A stretch of DNA of 64,000 nucleotides from Dendrocalamus latiflorus (taxonomy: Eukaryota > Streptophyta > Magnoliopsida > Poales > Poaceae), in assembly GCA_017311315.1 (NCBI GenBank), contig CM029670.1, positions 28,516,949 through 28,580,948 on the forward strand, given 5' to 3'. Below are positions 11,416-23,235 of the stretch, piece by piece. The position numbers and the translations under genes are program-made. Under the pieces are notes generated by a model. The model was given only the letters and a program-made list of their open reading frames with translations, did no database searches and was not told where the DNA came from. The stretch's first letter is position 1, and every line of letters starts with the position of its first letter.

Positions 11416-12092
11416 GTTTCAAGTACAACAATTAGGGTTATTGGCTCTCTTGGGGGAGTGGCCCCCACCTACGTCCAATGGGCCCACCAGGGCAAAGGCC
11501 CATTATATGTCTAATTGTGCAGAAATTTCGATATTTGACACTGAATACGTGCGCCTCTCAACTTTTAACCCTCAATTCGCACGCCTTTGGAAATTTAACC
11601 CTGTCACTGCGAATTATTTTGATTCAAGGTATTCTCCTCATTTTCTCTCCTTTTATATTTTGACACTTGTCACAGCGAAAATGAAGAGAATCCCTTGAAT
11701 CAAAAGAATTCGCAGCGACAGGGTTAAATTTTCAAAGGCGTGCGAATTAGGGGTTAAAAGTTGAGAGGCGCACGTATTCAGTGTCAAATATCGAAATTTC
11801 TCTCTAATTGTGTGGTAGACAGCTATGGCTATTCCATATAAAGGACATGCTTACCCTCACTATTAGGGACCCTAAAGAGGGCATTTGTGTAAACAGTCTC
11901 TCCCATGATTATAAATATATCCCAAAGGTACCATGGAGAGGGGGAGAGCATTTTTGTAAGAAAGAGCTCAAGTAATAATCAGGTGTTGCTCCTACTCTCT
12001 ACACCTCTCCCTACCTGAGTTCTAGGCTCTAGGTATCGCATTGCGGTCTCCCCGTAGTCCCATTATCTATTGTTTGGCGTGTAACCACAACA
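11416..12092 (+). repeat. Possible solo LTR interrupted by a MITE
   Basis: The text has LTR style: GGGGGAGTGGCCCCCACCTA near 11450, TATAAATATATCCC near 11912, and an end GTAACCACAACA at 12081-12092. Its start and end resemble the Tat-1/Tat-2 LTR (GTGGCCCCCACCTA ... CCACAACA). The 5' boundary and any target duplication are unresolved. Confidence 0.4.
11520..11802 (+). mobile_element. Foldback MITE (Mutator-like), 283 bp
   Basis: The left arm from AGAAATTTCGATATTTGACA (11521) is matched in reverse complement by the right arm ending at 11801. The arms are about 125 bp and almost perfect, with a loop of only about 30 bp. TCTAATTGTG flanks both sides (11510-11519 and 11803-11812), a 9-10-bp target duplication as made by Mutator-like transposases. 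No coding capacity. Confidence 0.85.
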
Positions 12093-12320
12093 AGCTCCTA
12101 ATATAATTGACAAATGATAAGCCTAACTCCCCTATTGTGTAACTGGAGAAAGAACATCTATTCTATCCCATGCATGTTATAGACAACGAAATTTAGTATC
12201 CTTCAGTCATTGCACAGTGGAAATCATGAGATGCGTCTGAAACTAGTACTGAAAATCATAAATAACGTAAGTCTGTAATTTTCGAATAAGATTCATTGAT
12301 GGATAATGGGAAATGCTTAC

Positions 12321-14610
12321 TTGTGCCATAACTTATAAACTGGAGATAACAGCTTGCTTTTCTCTGCAGGATTGCGAAGATCCCCAATACTGTGGAAGTA
12401 GATCATAAGAACCACATATATAGAATAGTAACTGGCTAGAAATATTTACTAAGGGGGTGACGATATCACAATTGGGTCTCATTTTGCATGACAATGGAAT
12501 GAATGGATACTATTGGCACTTTAGAATTTGCGAGTACCCTAACATGCCTGCGCAAACTCATGCTGAAAGATAAACTCCATGGTGCTAAATTGTTCAGTCA
12601 GCTAATGAGCTGACCCAGACCCAATTATCAACCTGTTAACTGGAACAGAGGACAATATTTTTACCCCAAAATTAGATGACAAAAGAATCATCATGTGCCA
12701 ACTGTATCACATTTCAATGAGAATGACAAAAAGCTGGATGGTTTTTTACTGGCTGACAGATCAGAACTGCTATATATAAAATCAGAGGGGATACTTCATT
12801 AGATCACTAAAAAAGGTTTTTCGTTGTTCTTGTGCATAATTATTCCAATAGTTCAGAGTATATACCAAGCATGTAATATCTTAGCAGCACTGTTGCAGAA
12901 ACATACTTGCATATTGCAACTGTAACAGTATATGATGTGTGAGCGATTAGATTCAAATAGAAGGAGCGTTCCCAATCAACCTCAGCTGAATTAACATGGA
13001 TGACCTTTGCCAGCTGCGTCACATGAAACAGAGGAGGTTAATTAGCAAAGCAACTCAACAGAAAGTTATTATTCTTCTTAGATATTGTCCCGCTAACAAT
13101 ATGTTGAACAAATATAACATAATAAAAAAATTGTTAGGATATTGACTTGTCTCACAAATCACAAACAGGAAAATTGCAGTACTGCATGTTCATCTAATCA
13201 CGCATACGCTTGTAAGTTGAATTAGATGTACTCTGGAAGGACTCCTTCAGAAGTTACGAAAAGAAATCTGCAATAAGCTTCCTATACACAGAGGGATAGT
13301 CAAATAATAAGTCTGCTTTAAAATAGAAATATAAACCATCAACTTAACTGGATAATACTAGACATTTAGTTATTCAACACAACATTGCAAGTATAGTTAT
13401 TGTTTTAGTGAAAGAACAAAACTAAAAACACTGAATTAGCTTTAAACAAAAAGCAAAAAGCGAAAAAAAATTGTTTAATGTAGCTTGGTGTACTGCACAT
13501 CTTGTTCTAGTCTTGACTGAATTAACTGCACAACAAATGATACAGAAACACCAGAAAGAAGAAAGAAAGAAATATGAAAGTTTTCCTTGTATCCACTATG
13601 AAGAGAATCTTCGTATGCATCAGCTGATCTGGAGTAAAGAAGATTCAGTGCTGCTTCATTTACCGCAGGAGCCATCTCCGCACAAAAATGGGACCATTGA
13701 ACCCATAACCATGCGATTTCTGCATCAACACGCAGTAGCATCAAACGGTGGGGGTGCTTTTAGCATAGAACGGCACCCTATTATCAAGCTAAAAATATGG
13801 GGAGAACCGAAATCAACAGGACTAAAAGGTACCATATTATTAACAAAGAAGACGAGGTCGTCCTCTTCCCTTCTCTTTGACACCCTACCGCGCAAAAAGA
13901 AAAGATCAAGACATAATTTATCGTCCATTCCCACATCGGAAACATCATCTTCAGCATCAACAACCGTCCACCCAATCAAATGTGAATGTTTCTTCACCAT
14001 GCTAAGCAATTCGTTCCTGAAAAAGGAACATGTACAAGTGTAATCCTACCTACCTACCTATTATAGGCATGGTCATACTAAGAAGGTTCATTAGGCCCAG
14101 AGATAGGGGTTAAGCACGCATGTGCAGTTGCAAGACACAGGAGTGTGTTCAGGCAACACCCGCGGTGGAATGCAACCAAATTTATGAAGACAGAGTGAAG
14201 TGCAGTCAATCAACATCATAGCTCTGCTCAGCATAGGGAAAATTCCAAAGAACAGTTTGTCAGATTCGCCTCTTTCTGGCCCTAATTTCGACCGGATTCT
14301 TGCTCCCCACGATCCAGCCCCAGCCCCAGCCCCCAACCTAGAAATTGAAGACCACAATTGTGCACAAGGATCTTGTTCGCACATCCCAACCTAAAAAAGA
14401 AGCCATCTCTCTGTCTCTCTCTCATCTCCATGGGGGGAGCGAAGAAGAAACGCTCAAGCTGGAGAGGGGAACAGACACGTACCTTGACGGCGATGCATCG
14501 TCAGAAGCAACCGAACCGCACGCGTTGCTCTGCAAGACGGCTGCACGGCACAGCACGCGTGGCAGAAGAAGTGCGATTGGCATGCTCTTCGCCGATGTGT
14601 GCCCATGCAT
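12321..14610 (-). CDS. KIAA0930-like (DUF2045) host gene, four 5' exons, partial
   Basis: Four exons can be joined on the minus strand with correct GT-AG borders and unbroken phase. Exon 1 ends at 14483 (ATG at 14583, or 14610 in the same frame). Exon 2 is 14016-13833. Exon 3 is 13013-12907. Exon 4 is 12389-12321. Exon 2 carries RGRVSKRREEDDLVFFVNN and exon 3 carries AEVDWERSFYLNLIAHTSYT. These match, in order and spacing, the DDMLFYVRR and DIDWEESVYLNLI blocks I recall from the KIAA0930 family, whose molecular function is not known to me. The 3' exons are not visible before 12093. They are either lost or lie left of the window beyond the retroelement stack. An additional exon in the 820-bp intron between exons 2 and 3 cannot be excluded. 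Confidence 0.65.
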
Positions 14611-14871
14611 GCTTCAGGCCCGCTAGCTTGACCATTAATCTATTCCATCCATCACTCTAATCTTGTAAGACTACCTTCTACTTGAAAAGACGACAACTCT
14701 AAAAAAAAGTTCCAGGCACGTTTTAACAAAGATTGAATAAGTTTTAGGAGAGTTTCACACCTTTTCTGTTTCAAAAAAATTACTACAAAAATCCATGCCA
14801 ATTTCAAAGTTTCACACAAGTTTCAAAAAAAACCTAAAAGTAAAAAAAATCAAAATTAAGAAACCAATACG
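14611..14871. other. 5' flank of the DUF2045-like gene
   Basis: This is the likely promoter and 5' UTR side of the minus-strand gene. It is A-rich, and no TATA box or other element can be called with confidence. Confidence 0.3.
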
Positions 14872-14874
14872 TTA

Positions 14875-15210
14875 GAGCAAGTATAATAATACTGACTAGG
14901 TCGCCTCTAGCGAAATCCACGTCAACACAATCCTATGTGGAAAAGAGAGACAAGAGGAGAGATAGGCAAGCTACCCCTTATATAAGAGGTGACATCTAGC
15001 ACATCATACGAGGAGAGAGAGACAAACTACCCCTTATACAAGAGGTGACCCCTGATATATTTATACAAGTATTAAATGTTTGAGTGCTTTAGTAGAGGTA
15101 ACATCTACTCAACTTATTGTATTAGCTACCTCCACATGAGTCACATGTACTCTTTTTGCTTATTTGGCTAGTCCTAGAGGTGGCAGCCATCTCTTCTATT
15201 AAACTTGCTC
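14875..15210. mobile_element. Tourist-like MITE (PIF/Harbinger type), 336 bp
   Basis: Termini GAGCAAGTATAATA and TATTAAACTTGCTC are inverted repeats. They are flanked by TTA on both sides (14872-14874 and 15211-15213), the target duplication of PIF/Harbinger elements. An internal duplicated block (CTACCCCTTATA(T/C)AAGAGGTGAC) occurs at about 14971 and 15031. Non-coding. Confidence 0.82.
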
Positions 15211-15288
15211 TTATATTGCAGCTTCAAACTTGAACCACAAAGTATGTATATAATTAGAATCACATTGGTTAGCCCGTGGAAGTTTTTG

Positions 15289-17690
15289 GTCGATTTGACG
15301 GTATTGCGAGCGGTAATTATAAAAGTAGCATCCGTCACGAAGAAATAGTAGATTTAGTAAGAAGTCCACATGGCCATCACGCAGAGACGCCTTCCAACCG
15401 ACACGCACCACAGCCATGCAGCCGCCGTGCGGTGGAGGCAAATCCGCACGGCCATCGTGCGGTGGTGGCCAGTTAGCTGTGCTAATTCGTGATTAGCGAA
15501 TTTATTTAGGTATACTGCTTGTAATAATTTTTACATATAATAAATGAGCTCAAAAAATTACTACCTTTTTGTGGAGTCCCCCGACATAGCGTGCTTGATT
15601 GTATATTTTTTTCAAAATTTTATACATTCCAAATTTTACTCGAAAATTCATATAATTAATATAATTTAATAAATTCTCGAGTAAAATTCTGAATGGATAA
15701 AATTATGAAAAAATGCATAATCAAGTAAACTGTGTTGAAAGACTCCATAAAATATTTTATAATTTTTTGAGCTCATTTGCCATATGCAAAAACTGCTACA
15801 AGCAGTATACCTAAATGAATTCACTAATCACGAATTAACACGGTTAATGACATTGGTTAATTGGCCATTGCATGGTGGCCGTGCGAGACTATCCACCACC
15901 TCATGTTGGTCGTATGGATTTGCCTCCACCACACGGCTATGTGGCTATGGTTCTTTTTGGACTTGAAACGAATGGGGAAGGAAGGAATGAGTGTGCTGTG
16001 TCTGGCTATTGTCATGCTAAGACTTCCTTCTCCCTTCTCCTTTCTTCGATGGGCTGTGTTGTCTGGCTGTGCCGTGCCTTCTCAGAGGCATGTGTTGTCT
16101 CTCTGTGACTGTGGCCTTGCTGGCTCTCCTATTACCGGTTGGATGCATGATGGCTATTTTGTTAGTGGCTCTGGTATTTTAAATATATTGTAGGTTTGTT
16201 TACACCGAGTGATGATCCTATGGTTGTGAGAGGTGCCAACTGGCCCCGGACGATCAGGTATCTCCGTGAAAGGATTGCCCTGCCTAAACTAACCTCTAGG
16301 GCTCTGACGGCAATTTCCTCTTTTAATTATTTTCTTTTGTTCGGTCTTTTTTGGTATCTTTATATTTGCTCATTTCCTAATTGAAACCATGTTTCTTTTG
16401 GGTGCCCGGCAATTCGTGATTGTTAGATGAAATGGGATACATGTAATTAATTTCTGTAGCTTCTAATTAAATGTATACATGTATGATATGTTCCCGATGT
16501 AAATAAGGTTCTGTAATTTCTAATGTTGCAGTTGTGTTGCCATTATCTAAATTTGTGAGACAGTCATTCGGTCGGAACCAAGTATTGTAAATTCACAGCA
16601 ATTTGTATTGTCGTTATTAATGTAAAGAGAGTGGTAATTTCTTTATTTAAATTTTAAACCAATTTTAATTGTAGCTTGATTAATGTAAATTGCTTTGTTG
16701 TACAAGAACTGTAATAATGACATTGTTGTACTACGGATTGTTATATATATTTTAATTGAGTTAAATGCTTTTACTTGCGCAATTCTTTTACAAATTGTTT
16801 TCTTCCTTGCCGTTGAAGTTCTGAGTGCATTGCAATTGTCTATCGCTTGTCGAGTTCAATTTAGATGACTGCGAAGAAAAGTTTAAATTTCCTCACATTT
16901 TAAATCATTAGTTACATAATTAATCTTACTTAACGTCGTAACTCGCCACTTATGGTTAATTAACGATGTGGGTCGTTACAATTTAGTAAGAAGTCCACAC
17001 GGCCATCACGCAGAGATGCCTTCTAGCCGACATGCACCACAGCCACACATCCGTCGTGTGGTGGAGGCAAATCCACACGGCCATCGTGCGGTGGTGGCTA
17101 GTTAGTCATGTTAATTCGTGATTAGCGAATTCATTTAGGTGTACCGTTTGCAATAATTTTTACATATAATAAATGAGCTTAAAAAATTACGACCTTCTTT
17201 GTGGAGTCCCCAGACATAGCATCTTTGATTGTATATTGTTTTTATAATTTTATCCATTCCAAATTTTACTAAAAAAATTCATATAATTAATATAATTTAA
17301 TAATTTCTCGGGTAAAATTTAGAATGGATAAAATTATGAAAAAATGCACAATCAAGTGCACTGTGTCGGAAGACTACATAAAATATTTTATAATTTTTTG
17401 AGCTCATTTGCCATATGTAAAAATTGTTACAAGCAGTATACCTAAATGAATTCGCTAATCACGAATTAACATAGCTAATGACATTGGCTAATTGGCTACC
17501 GCATGGTGGCCGTGCGAGACTAGCTACCACCACACGTTGGTCATGTGGGTTTGCCTCCACCACATGGCGGTCAGGGCAGGTGTCGGTCAGGAGGCATTTT
17601 CACGCGGTAACTATGTGGACTTTCTGATAAATCTACTATTTTTCACGACAGATGTTACTTTTATAATTACCGCAATACCATCAAATCGAC
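15289..17690. mobile_element. Composite foldback element (two copies of one palindromic element)
   Basis: The outer left end (GTCGATTTGACGGTATTGCG, 15289) is the near-perfect inverse of the outer right end (ATCAAATCGAC, 17690). Copy 1 (15289 to about 15950) lacks its right end; copy 2 (16981-17690) lacks about 70 bp of its left end. Each is itself a palindrome centred on ATATAATTAATATAATTT-like text, with motifs such as CATGGCCATCACGCAGAGA and GTGCGGTGGTGGC. About 1 kb of unrelated DNA separates them. No convincing target duplication flanks the whole. The family is not identified; a Mutator-like foldback is plausible. Confidence 0.65.
15951..16980 (+). other. DNA between the two foldback copies, possible truncated gypsy LTR
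   Basis: This T-rich stretch has no convincing ORF and ends GATGTGGGTCGTTACA exactly where copy 2 begins. GGGTCGTTACA is the typical right end of Ty3/gypsy LTRs that start TGTAACGACCC, but no such start is visible. This could be a 5'-truncated LTR. Confidence 0.35.
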
Positions 17691-19689
17691 TCGCGCGTGC
17701 AGAGGGATCCCATCTAGTTAGATGAATACATACTTGCTGTCGTGGAATTGTTCACAGATTACCTCAGGTATCGGGAAACTGATGGAGAAGCTACCTAGCA
17801 AGCATATTACTGAGTGCAGCTAGCTGGTGGACCCTGTAGTTGGGTCGACGTACGTGCTAGCTGAAGGATAAGACCTTGCTATCTATAGCTACTCATCTTA
17901 ATTAATTTCGATCGATCAGTTGGATTTGGTTCAATATCATACAAGTACCGAGTACCTTTTCTTCGACGTCAGCTTCTGATTTTCATACAAGAAAATATTT
18001 TTCTATGGTAACTAGATTTCATGTAAAATATCTTTTCAAAACGGAATATATAAGTTGATTATGGTAAATAATATAGCAACTTTATTCATATCGATTAAAA
18101 CTATATGAGAATTTTTTATACTCCGTATTCTCTCTTATAACTTTTCTATCAGCATCAAAGCCAAAAAAAAAATCAACAGCCGAACCCAAAGGCTAACTGC
18201 CGGCTTGTAGTTTTGTGTCTTATGACGAAGCTCGTCGACCTGCATATAAACTCCTGAGGCAAGCTAATACTGCAACAACGCTGGCAAGAGCTACCCTGTA
18301 TTGTTCCTGTTGGGAGGTACAGGTACTTGTACAGCCCCAATTAACCCAACATTAATTAATTTGGCATGCACGCAACTGCATGAGAGTTAATAATATATGT
18401 ACAAGACTACATATGTGAGGAGTCATCGGATATATGATGAAACATGCATCTTGCCCTACAAAAGGCTAGCTAGCTACACCCCAGCAATTTGAGCCTGTTG
18501 GATCAGGACACTAGCGAACTTCGATACACTAGCGAGCGAGCGAGCAACCTATATTAGTAAAAAGAAAGAAAAGCCAAAGAGATCGAGAGGGAACCTCAGA
18601 TCTACTCCAAAGGGTTTATAAGCCCTGGCTTATATTTCTTTTGTGTGTGTATTGTTGCTATAAAAATAATGTAGCGGCTGTTAGCTTTTGTGAGTAAAAA
18701 AAAATAAAAAAGCAAAAATATTATAAAAAATTAGAAAATGCCGTCAAATCTTTTGGGACAATGCAAAGGAATAAAGGAAAAAAAAGGAAAACAATAAAAC
18801 GAAAAAGGCCAAAAAAGCCGAATTTTAAAAGGCAAAAACTGAAGTTGTTTGTAGTGGGGCCTAGGGCTATTTGGTTTGATGCCTTATATTGCCACGCCTA
18901 ACTCTAGGTATGTCGTAGTTTCTTAACCGAGTGTTTGGTTTCACGCCACAATTATAGCTTGTTTTCATAGCCCCATGCATGATCATATGCATGTCATAGA
19001 CCGTAGAACTATATTGAGAATGTTCATGATTCATATGTATTGAATAATTACAATTCGTATCGAGTTAGAGTTTGAATTTATGAGAGTTTGTAAGTTTTTA
19101 GAGTTGCTGCCAATCAAGGGTGGTCTAACCACCAGCCTTGTATGACCGAACTCTAGCTGGTGGTTAAACTGCAGGTGCTGTGTGACCAGGTTCTTTGGCG
19201 GCTAATTTTTTAGAGAGGTATTTTATAGGTGCTTGACCCGAGTGATCAGGCCAGCCATGGGGGCGGTCCGACCGGGGTAGATGGTCTGATCAGCCACTCA
19301 ATGATGGTCAAACCAGCTTTGTCTGACGGTATCCGAAAGAGTTTGGATATTTGTGAGAAATGATCATGGGTTGAGTTTTGGAGTCCAAGCCTCCTAGATC
19401 ATTGCATTCATGGAGCATGAAACATGTTTGAATTTACGTGGGTCAAGTTATAAAGAACTTGTGCCCACAAAACACTTTCATGGTCTTTGATACGTAGAAA
19501 GCTTAGAGGCAACTATGGTCGACAGCGTGTACTAGGATTAGGCTCAGGGATGAGATGAGATAGACCAAGGACGTCGGATGGGATGATTAAGCTCAAACAA
19601 GGCACATGGAAGACTACAGATGTTGAATGGAAGGTTTATACAACAAATATGAGGTTCAGTGATGAATACTCCTTAACGGCTGGAAAAAA
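17691..19689. other. Intergenic DNA, nothing supported
   Basis: AT-rich sequence without a convincing ORF, RNA gene or bounded repeat. The block at 19100-19330 rich in 'gaccaggt/ggtctgatca' text resembles degraded LTR sequence, but no termini were found. Confidence 0.3.
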
Positions 19690-20561
19690 TGTCATTAATA
19701 AGCAACTTTGTGTGACACACGTATGAAATTCATCATTGTATGAAGTTGGGGCTGTTTGACCAAGAAATTTGTGACGGTTGGAAACATTTTGTCATTGAAT
19801 GCAAAGAAATTTTCGTCACAGATTGTGAGCGACAAGTGTTTTGTGACAAATTGTTTTTTCTGACGCATGAATTTTTGTCATGTATCTTTATAATTTTGTG
19901 TGACCAATTGTTATTGTCACAATGAGACCTGATAGGATTGCATTGAAGCAGTGACGTGGAATAATTTCGTCACCAAATGTACAAGTTGTTAGAATTGTAG
20001 TTGTCGGTCTTCAGTGACATTAACAAATGTTTATCATAAAGTTGTGGGTTGTGTTGGGCTCTATTAGTACTAAAAGTTAAGAAGTAACTTAATCCTAATC
20101 GTAAACACTGCTTAGTACCTACTCGCATTTACGTCTAGCCATGCCGCCCAACAGAAATCTCCGCCATCTTGTAGTTGGTCTTCCTCCACTGGTGACAATT
20201 TCGCCGGCTACCAGTGGCTTTGACCGTCGTCTGCTCCGGCCTTGCATGCTCCACCCTCTGCCTCGGGCCTCAGCGCAAGCAAAATGCCCTTCGGCCTTCG
20301 TGGCTCCACCGTCCGCCTCGGCGCCAATGCCAGTCCACCACCTGGTCCGGTTATTTATCTTGAATTGCCATTCAAATTGAGAAGTACTATTGGTTGATCA
20401 TACAATTGAGCAGGTCGAGCTATTCATTTAGCTCGATCAATGCAGCATTGTTGATTCGGTAATTAATCAATGGAATTCTCTATTTCAACATGTATGAGGA
20501 TATGTGCATATTTTCTTTTTTTAGCAAAGTGGGACATTGATTTTTTTACTTGTATTTGTGA
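19690..20561. other. Possible CACTA subterminal region and leader
   Basis: TGTGAC/GTCACA pentamers are clustered on both strands between about 19705 and 19970 (for example TTTGTGACGG, CGTCACAGATTGTGA, TTGTGACAAATTG), as in the subterminal repeats of CACTA elements. A CACTA terminus itself was not found. The decayed transposase follows at 20562. Confidence 0.35.
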
Positions 20562-22847
20562 CAGATGAACAGATCTTGGATAAATGATAGACCATTTACC
20601 ACAACATATATCAATGGTGTTAAAGACTTCATGAATTTTGTTTGAGAATGATTTGATGGAAATGATGAAATACGTTGTCCATGTCGTCAATGTCTTAACC
20701 AAATTGTTAGACCTCGAGTGCACATGGGCATGTCAAGCACATACAGTGGGTATATCATGGCAAACCACTTAGGCATGAACGAGGATGAGGATGACGACGT
20801 TGATGGAATTCCACAGTTGTTAGGAGACTTGTACACATCTACAAAGCAAGTGGAAGTCAGTCAATGTTTGTAACTATTTTAGAAGAGGCCAAGCATGAGC
20901 TTTACCTAGGGTGTGGTAACTTTTCAAGATTCTCATTTCTTGTTAAGTTGCTTTATATCAAGTCATACTATTAGATCACGAATACAGCTTTTAATGCACT
21001 TCTACAGCTATTGTCATTAGCATTCACGTGTTCCAATACACTTCCAAGGTCATATAATGAAGCAAGGAATCTGCTTCGTGAATTGGGACTTGGATATGAA
21101 GCAATCCATGTGTGCCCTAATAACTGTGTTTTGTTTTAGAAGGAGTACACCAACAGCGAGAATTGCCCTGTATGTGGTGAATCAAGATGGAAAGGTAGAG
21201 ATGGAAAAAATCGGGTTGTGCAGAAGTTATTGCTCCATTTTCTGTTGATACCAAAACTAAAAAAGGATGTTTGTTTCAAAAAAATAAAAGAGGACACGCA
21301 ATGGCATAAGTTGAAGCAACAGTCTATTGAGAATGGACTGAGGCATCCTACTGATGGTGAGGCATGGAAAGACTTTGATTGAAAATATTCGTGGTTTGCA
21401 CGAGATGCAAGAAACTTGTGACTTGGCCTTGCTACAGATGGTTTTAATCCATTTGGCAATTGAGCAACTCGTATAGCATGTAGCTAGTATTTATTGTGCC
21501 TTACAACTTGCCATCATGGGCATGTATGAATCAATGTAACTTCATGATGTCCTTACTCATCCTAGGTCCTAAAGCTCTTGGAAAGGATTTTGATGTATTC
21601 TTGTAACCTCTCATAGAAGAATTGGTTGAACTTTGGGAGGGTGTTAGTACTTATGATGCATTTACGGGAGGAATATTTGAACTGCATGCTGCAATTATAT
21701 GGTGCATCCATGATTATCCAGCATTGAGCACTTTATTAGGTCGAAGCACAAAAGGTTATTTTGCATGTATTCATTGCGATAAAGATCCTTGTTCACAGGC
21801 ACTAAGGCACAAAATTGGTTTTCTTGGCCATCGTCGTTTTCTTCTAATGGACCATTCTTGGCGAAAAAGTAAAGGTTTTAATGGTAGGCGTGAAAATCAA
21901 GAGAAGCTAGGAGAATTCTCTATAGAGGAGCTTCTAGAGCAGCTAGAAAGGGTTAGGGATGTTATACTGGGAATGCATCCTCATAATTAGAAAAGAAAGT
22001 GTACAGAGAAGGATGTACTAATTTGGAGCTGAAATGTTTGTTTGTTTGACTTATCGTATTGGTCAAATTTGAAGCTGCGACAAAATCTGGATGTAATGCA
22101 TACTGAGAAAAATATATGTGACAACCTTCTTGGGACATTTCTTAACATTGAGGGAAAGACAAAGGATACGATTAATGCTAGGATTGATTTGGAGGATATT
22201 GGCATAAGAAAGGAGTTACACTTGAAGCAAAATGCGATACATATGTCATGCCACCAGCATGTTACACAATGAGTAAAGAGCATAAAATTGCTTTTTGTGA
22301 ATTCCTAAGCGATGTGAAATTTCCAGATGGTTATGCTTCTAACTTAGTCAAATGTGTTACTGCTGATGGATGCAAGCTGCAAGGACTAAAATATCGTGAT
22401 CGTCACATCCTTCTTCAATGAATTATACCTATTGGGATGCGGGGAATCATGCATAAGGACATATATGAAGCAATTGTTGAGTTGGAAAATGTCTTTAAAG
22501 AATTGTGTTGTATAACTACGAAGTTAGATGTCTTGCAACGACTGAGAATAGACATTCCAATCATCCTGTGCAAGCTTGAGAAAATATTTCCTCTGGCTTT
22601 CTTTGGTGTGATGGTTCACTTGGCTGTTCATTTACCTGACGAGGCGATCCTTAGAGGTCCTATGCAATATGGATGGATGTACCCAATTGAAAGACAACTT
22701 TGTACTTTGAAGCATTTTGTGAAGAATAGGGCATGACTGGAAGGAGACATTTTGCTCAAGATATATGGACGATATTGAAACCAGATTCAATCGGGAGGGA
22801 AGAAATAGAGATTGTTCAGTTCAAAACACTATTTTTGTTATCACTAT
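20562..22847 (+). pseudogene. CACTA (En/Spm) TNP2-type transposase, decayed, 5' part
   Basis: Serial fragments in shifting frames read as a transposase gene. They are: a transposase-associated N-terminus (MNRSWINDRPF at 20564; CPCRQC near 20680); a TNP2 start (YNEARNLLRELGLGYEAIHVCPNNC near 21055; CPVCGESRWK near 21165); the body at 21622-21990 (GGIFELHAAIIWCIHDYPAL, CIHCDKDPC); LDVMHTEKNICDNLLGT at 22088; and a DUF4218-like part at 22437-22736 (HLAVHLPDEAILRGPMQYGW, then PIERQL). Stops and frameshifts break it at many points. Tat-1 inserted at 22847, and the 3' part resumes at 34965. Confidence 0.85.
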
Positions 22848-23094
22848 TGTTGTGGCTACAGACCAAACAGAGAGAGAGATGGTAGTGGAGAGTAATGAAG
22901 TTGAGTGTAATGGCCTGGGTCCTCCCCATGGCTTGCGCTCATATATATATACGCCTGAGGAGTGCTTTTACAGTTATACCCTTACATCTGGTTATCCCCT
23001 CTGGGGGCAGTTATGTCATTACACATGGCCTATTCTGGGCCTTATAACCTCTTACCAGGCCTGCTGGGTTTAGGTGGGGGCCACCCCTACGACA
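22848..23094 (-). repeat. Tat-1 3' LTR (247 bp)
   Basis: Read on the minus strand it begins TGTCGTAGGGGTGG and ends GCCACAACA. It differs from the other LTR at one position. Confidence 0.95.
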
Positions 23095-23235
23095 GGAGCC
23101 TCTCATGGTGAAGGGCTTCACAGGGCCAAAGCCATGTCGTCGAGTCCTTTGGCCCCCTCCGTCCCCTGCGGCCTGTGAATGTCTCCGGGCTTGTGCCTGG
23201 CTAGCCGGAAGCCTGGGATGGTGTTGGCGGAGGTT

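Noticed and set aside
13475..13744. Minus-strand 89-codon ORF as an extra exon of the DUF2045-like gene
   Set aside because: Exons 2 and 3 already join in phase without it, and it contains no block known to me from the family. It is left as intronic, with low certainty.
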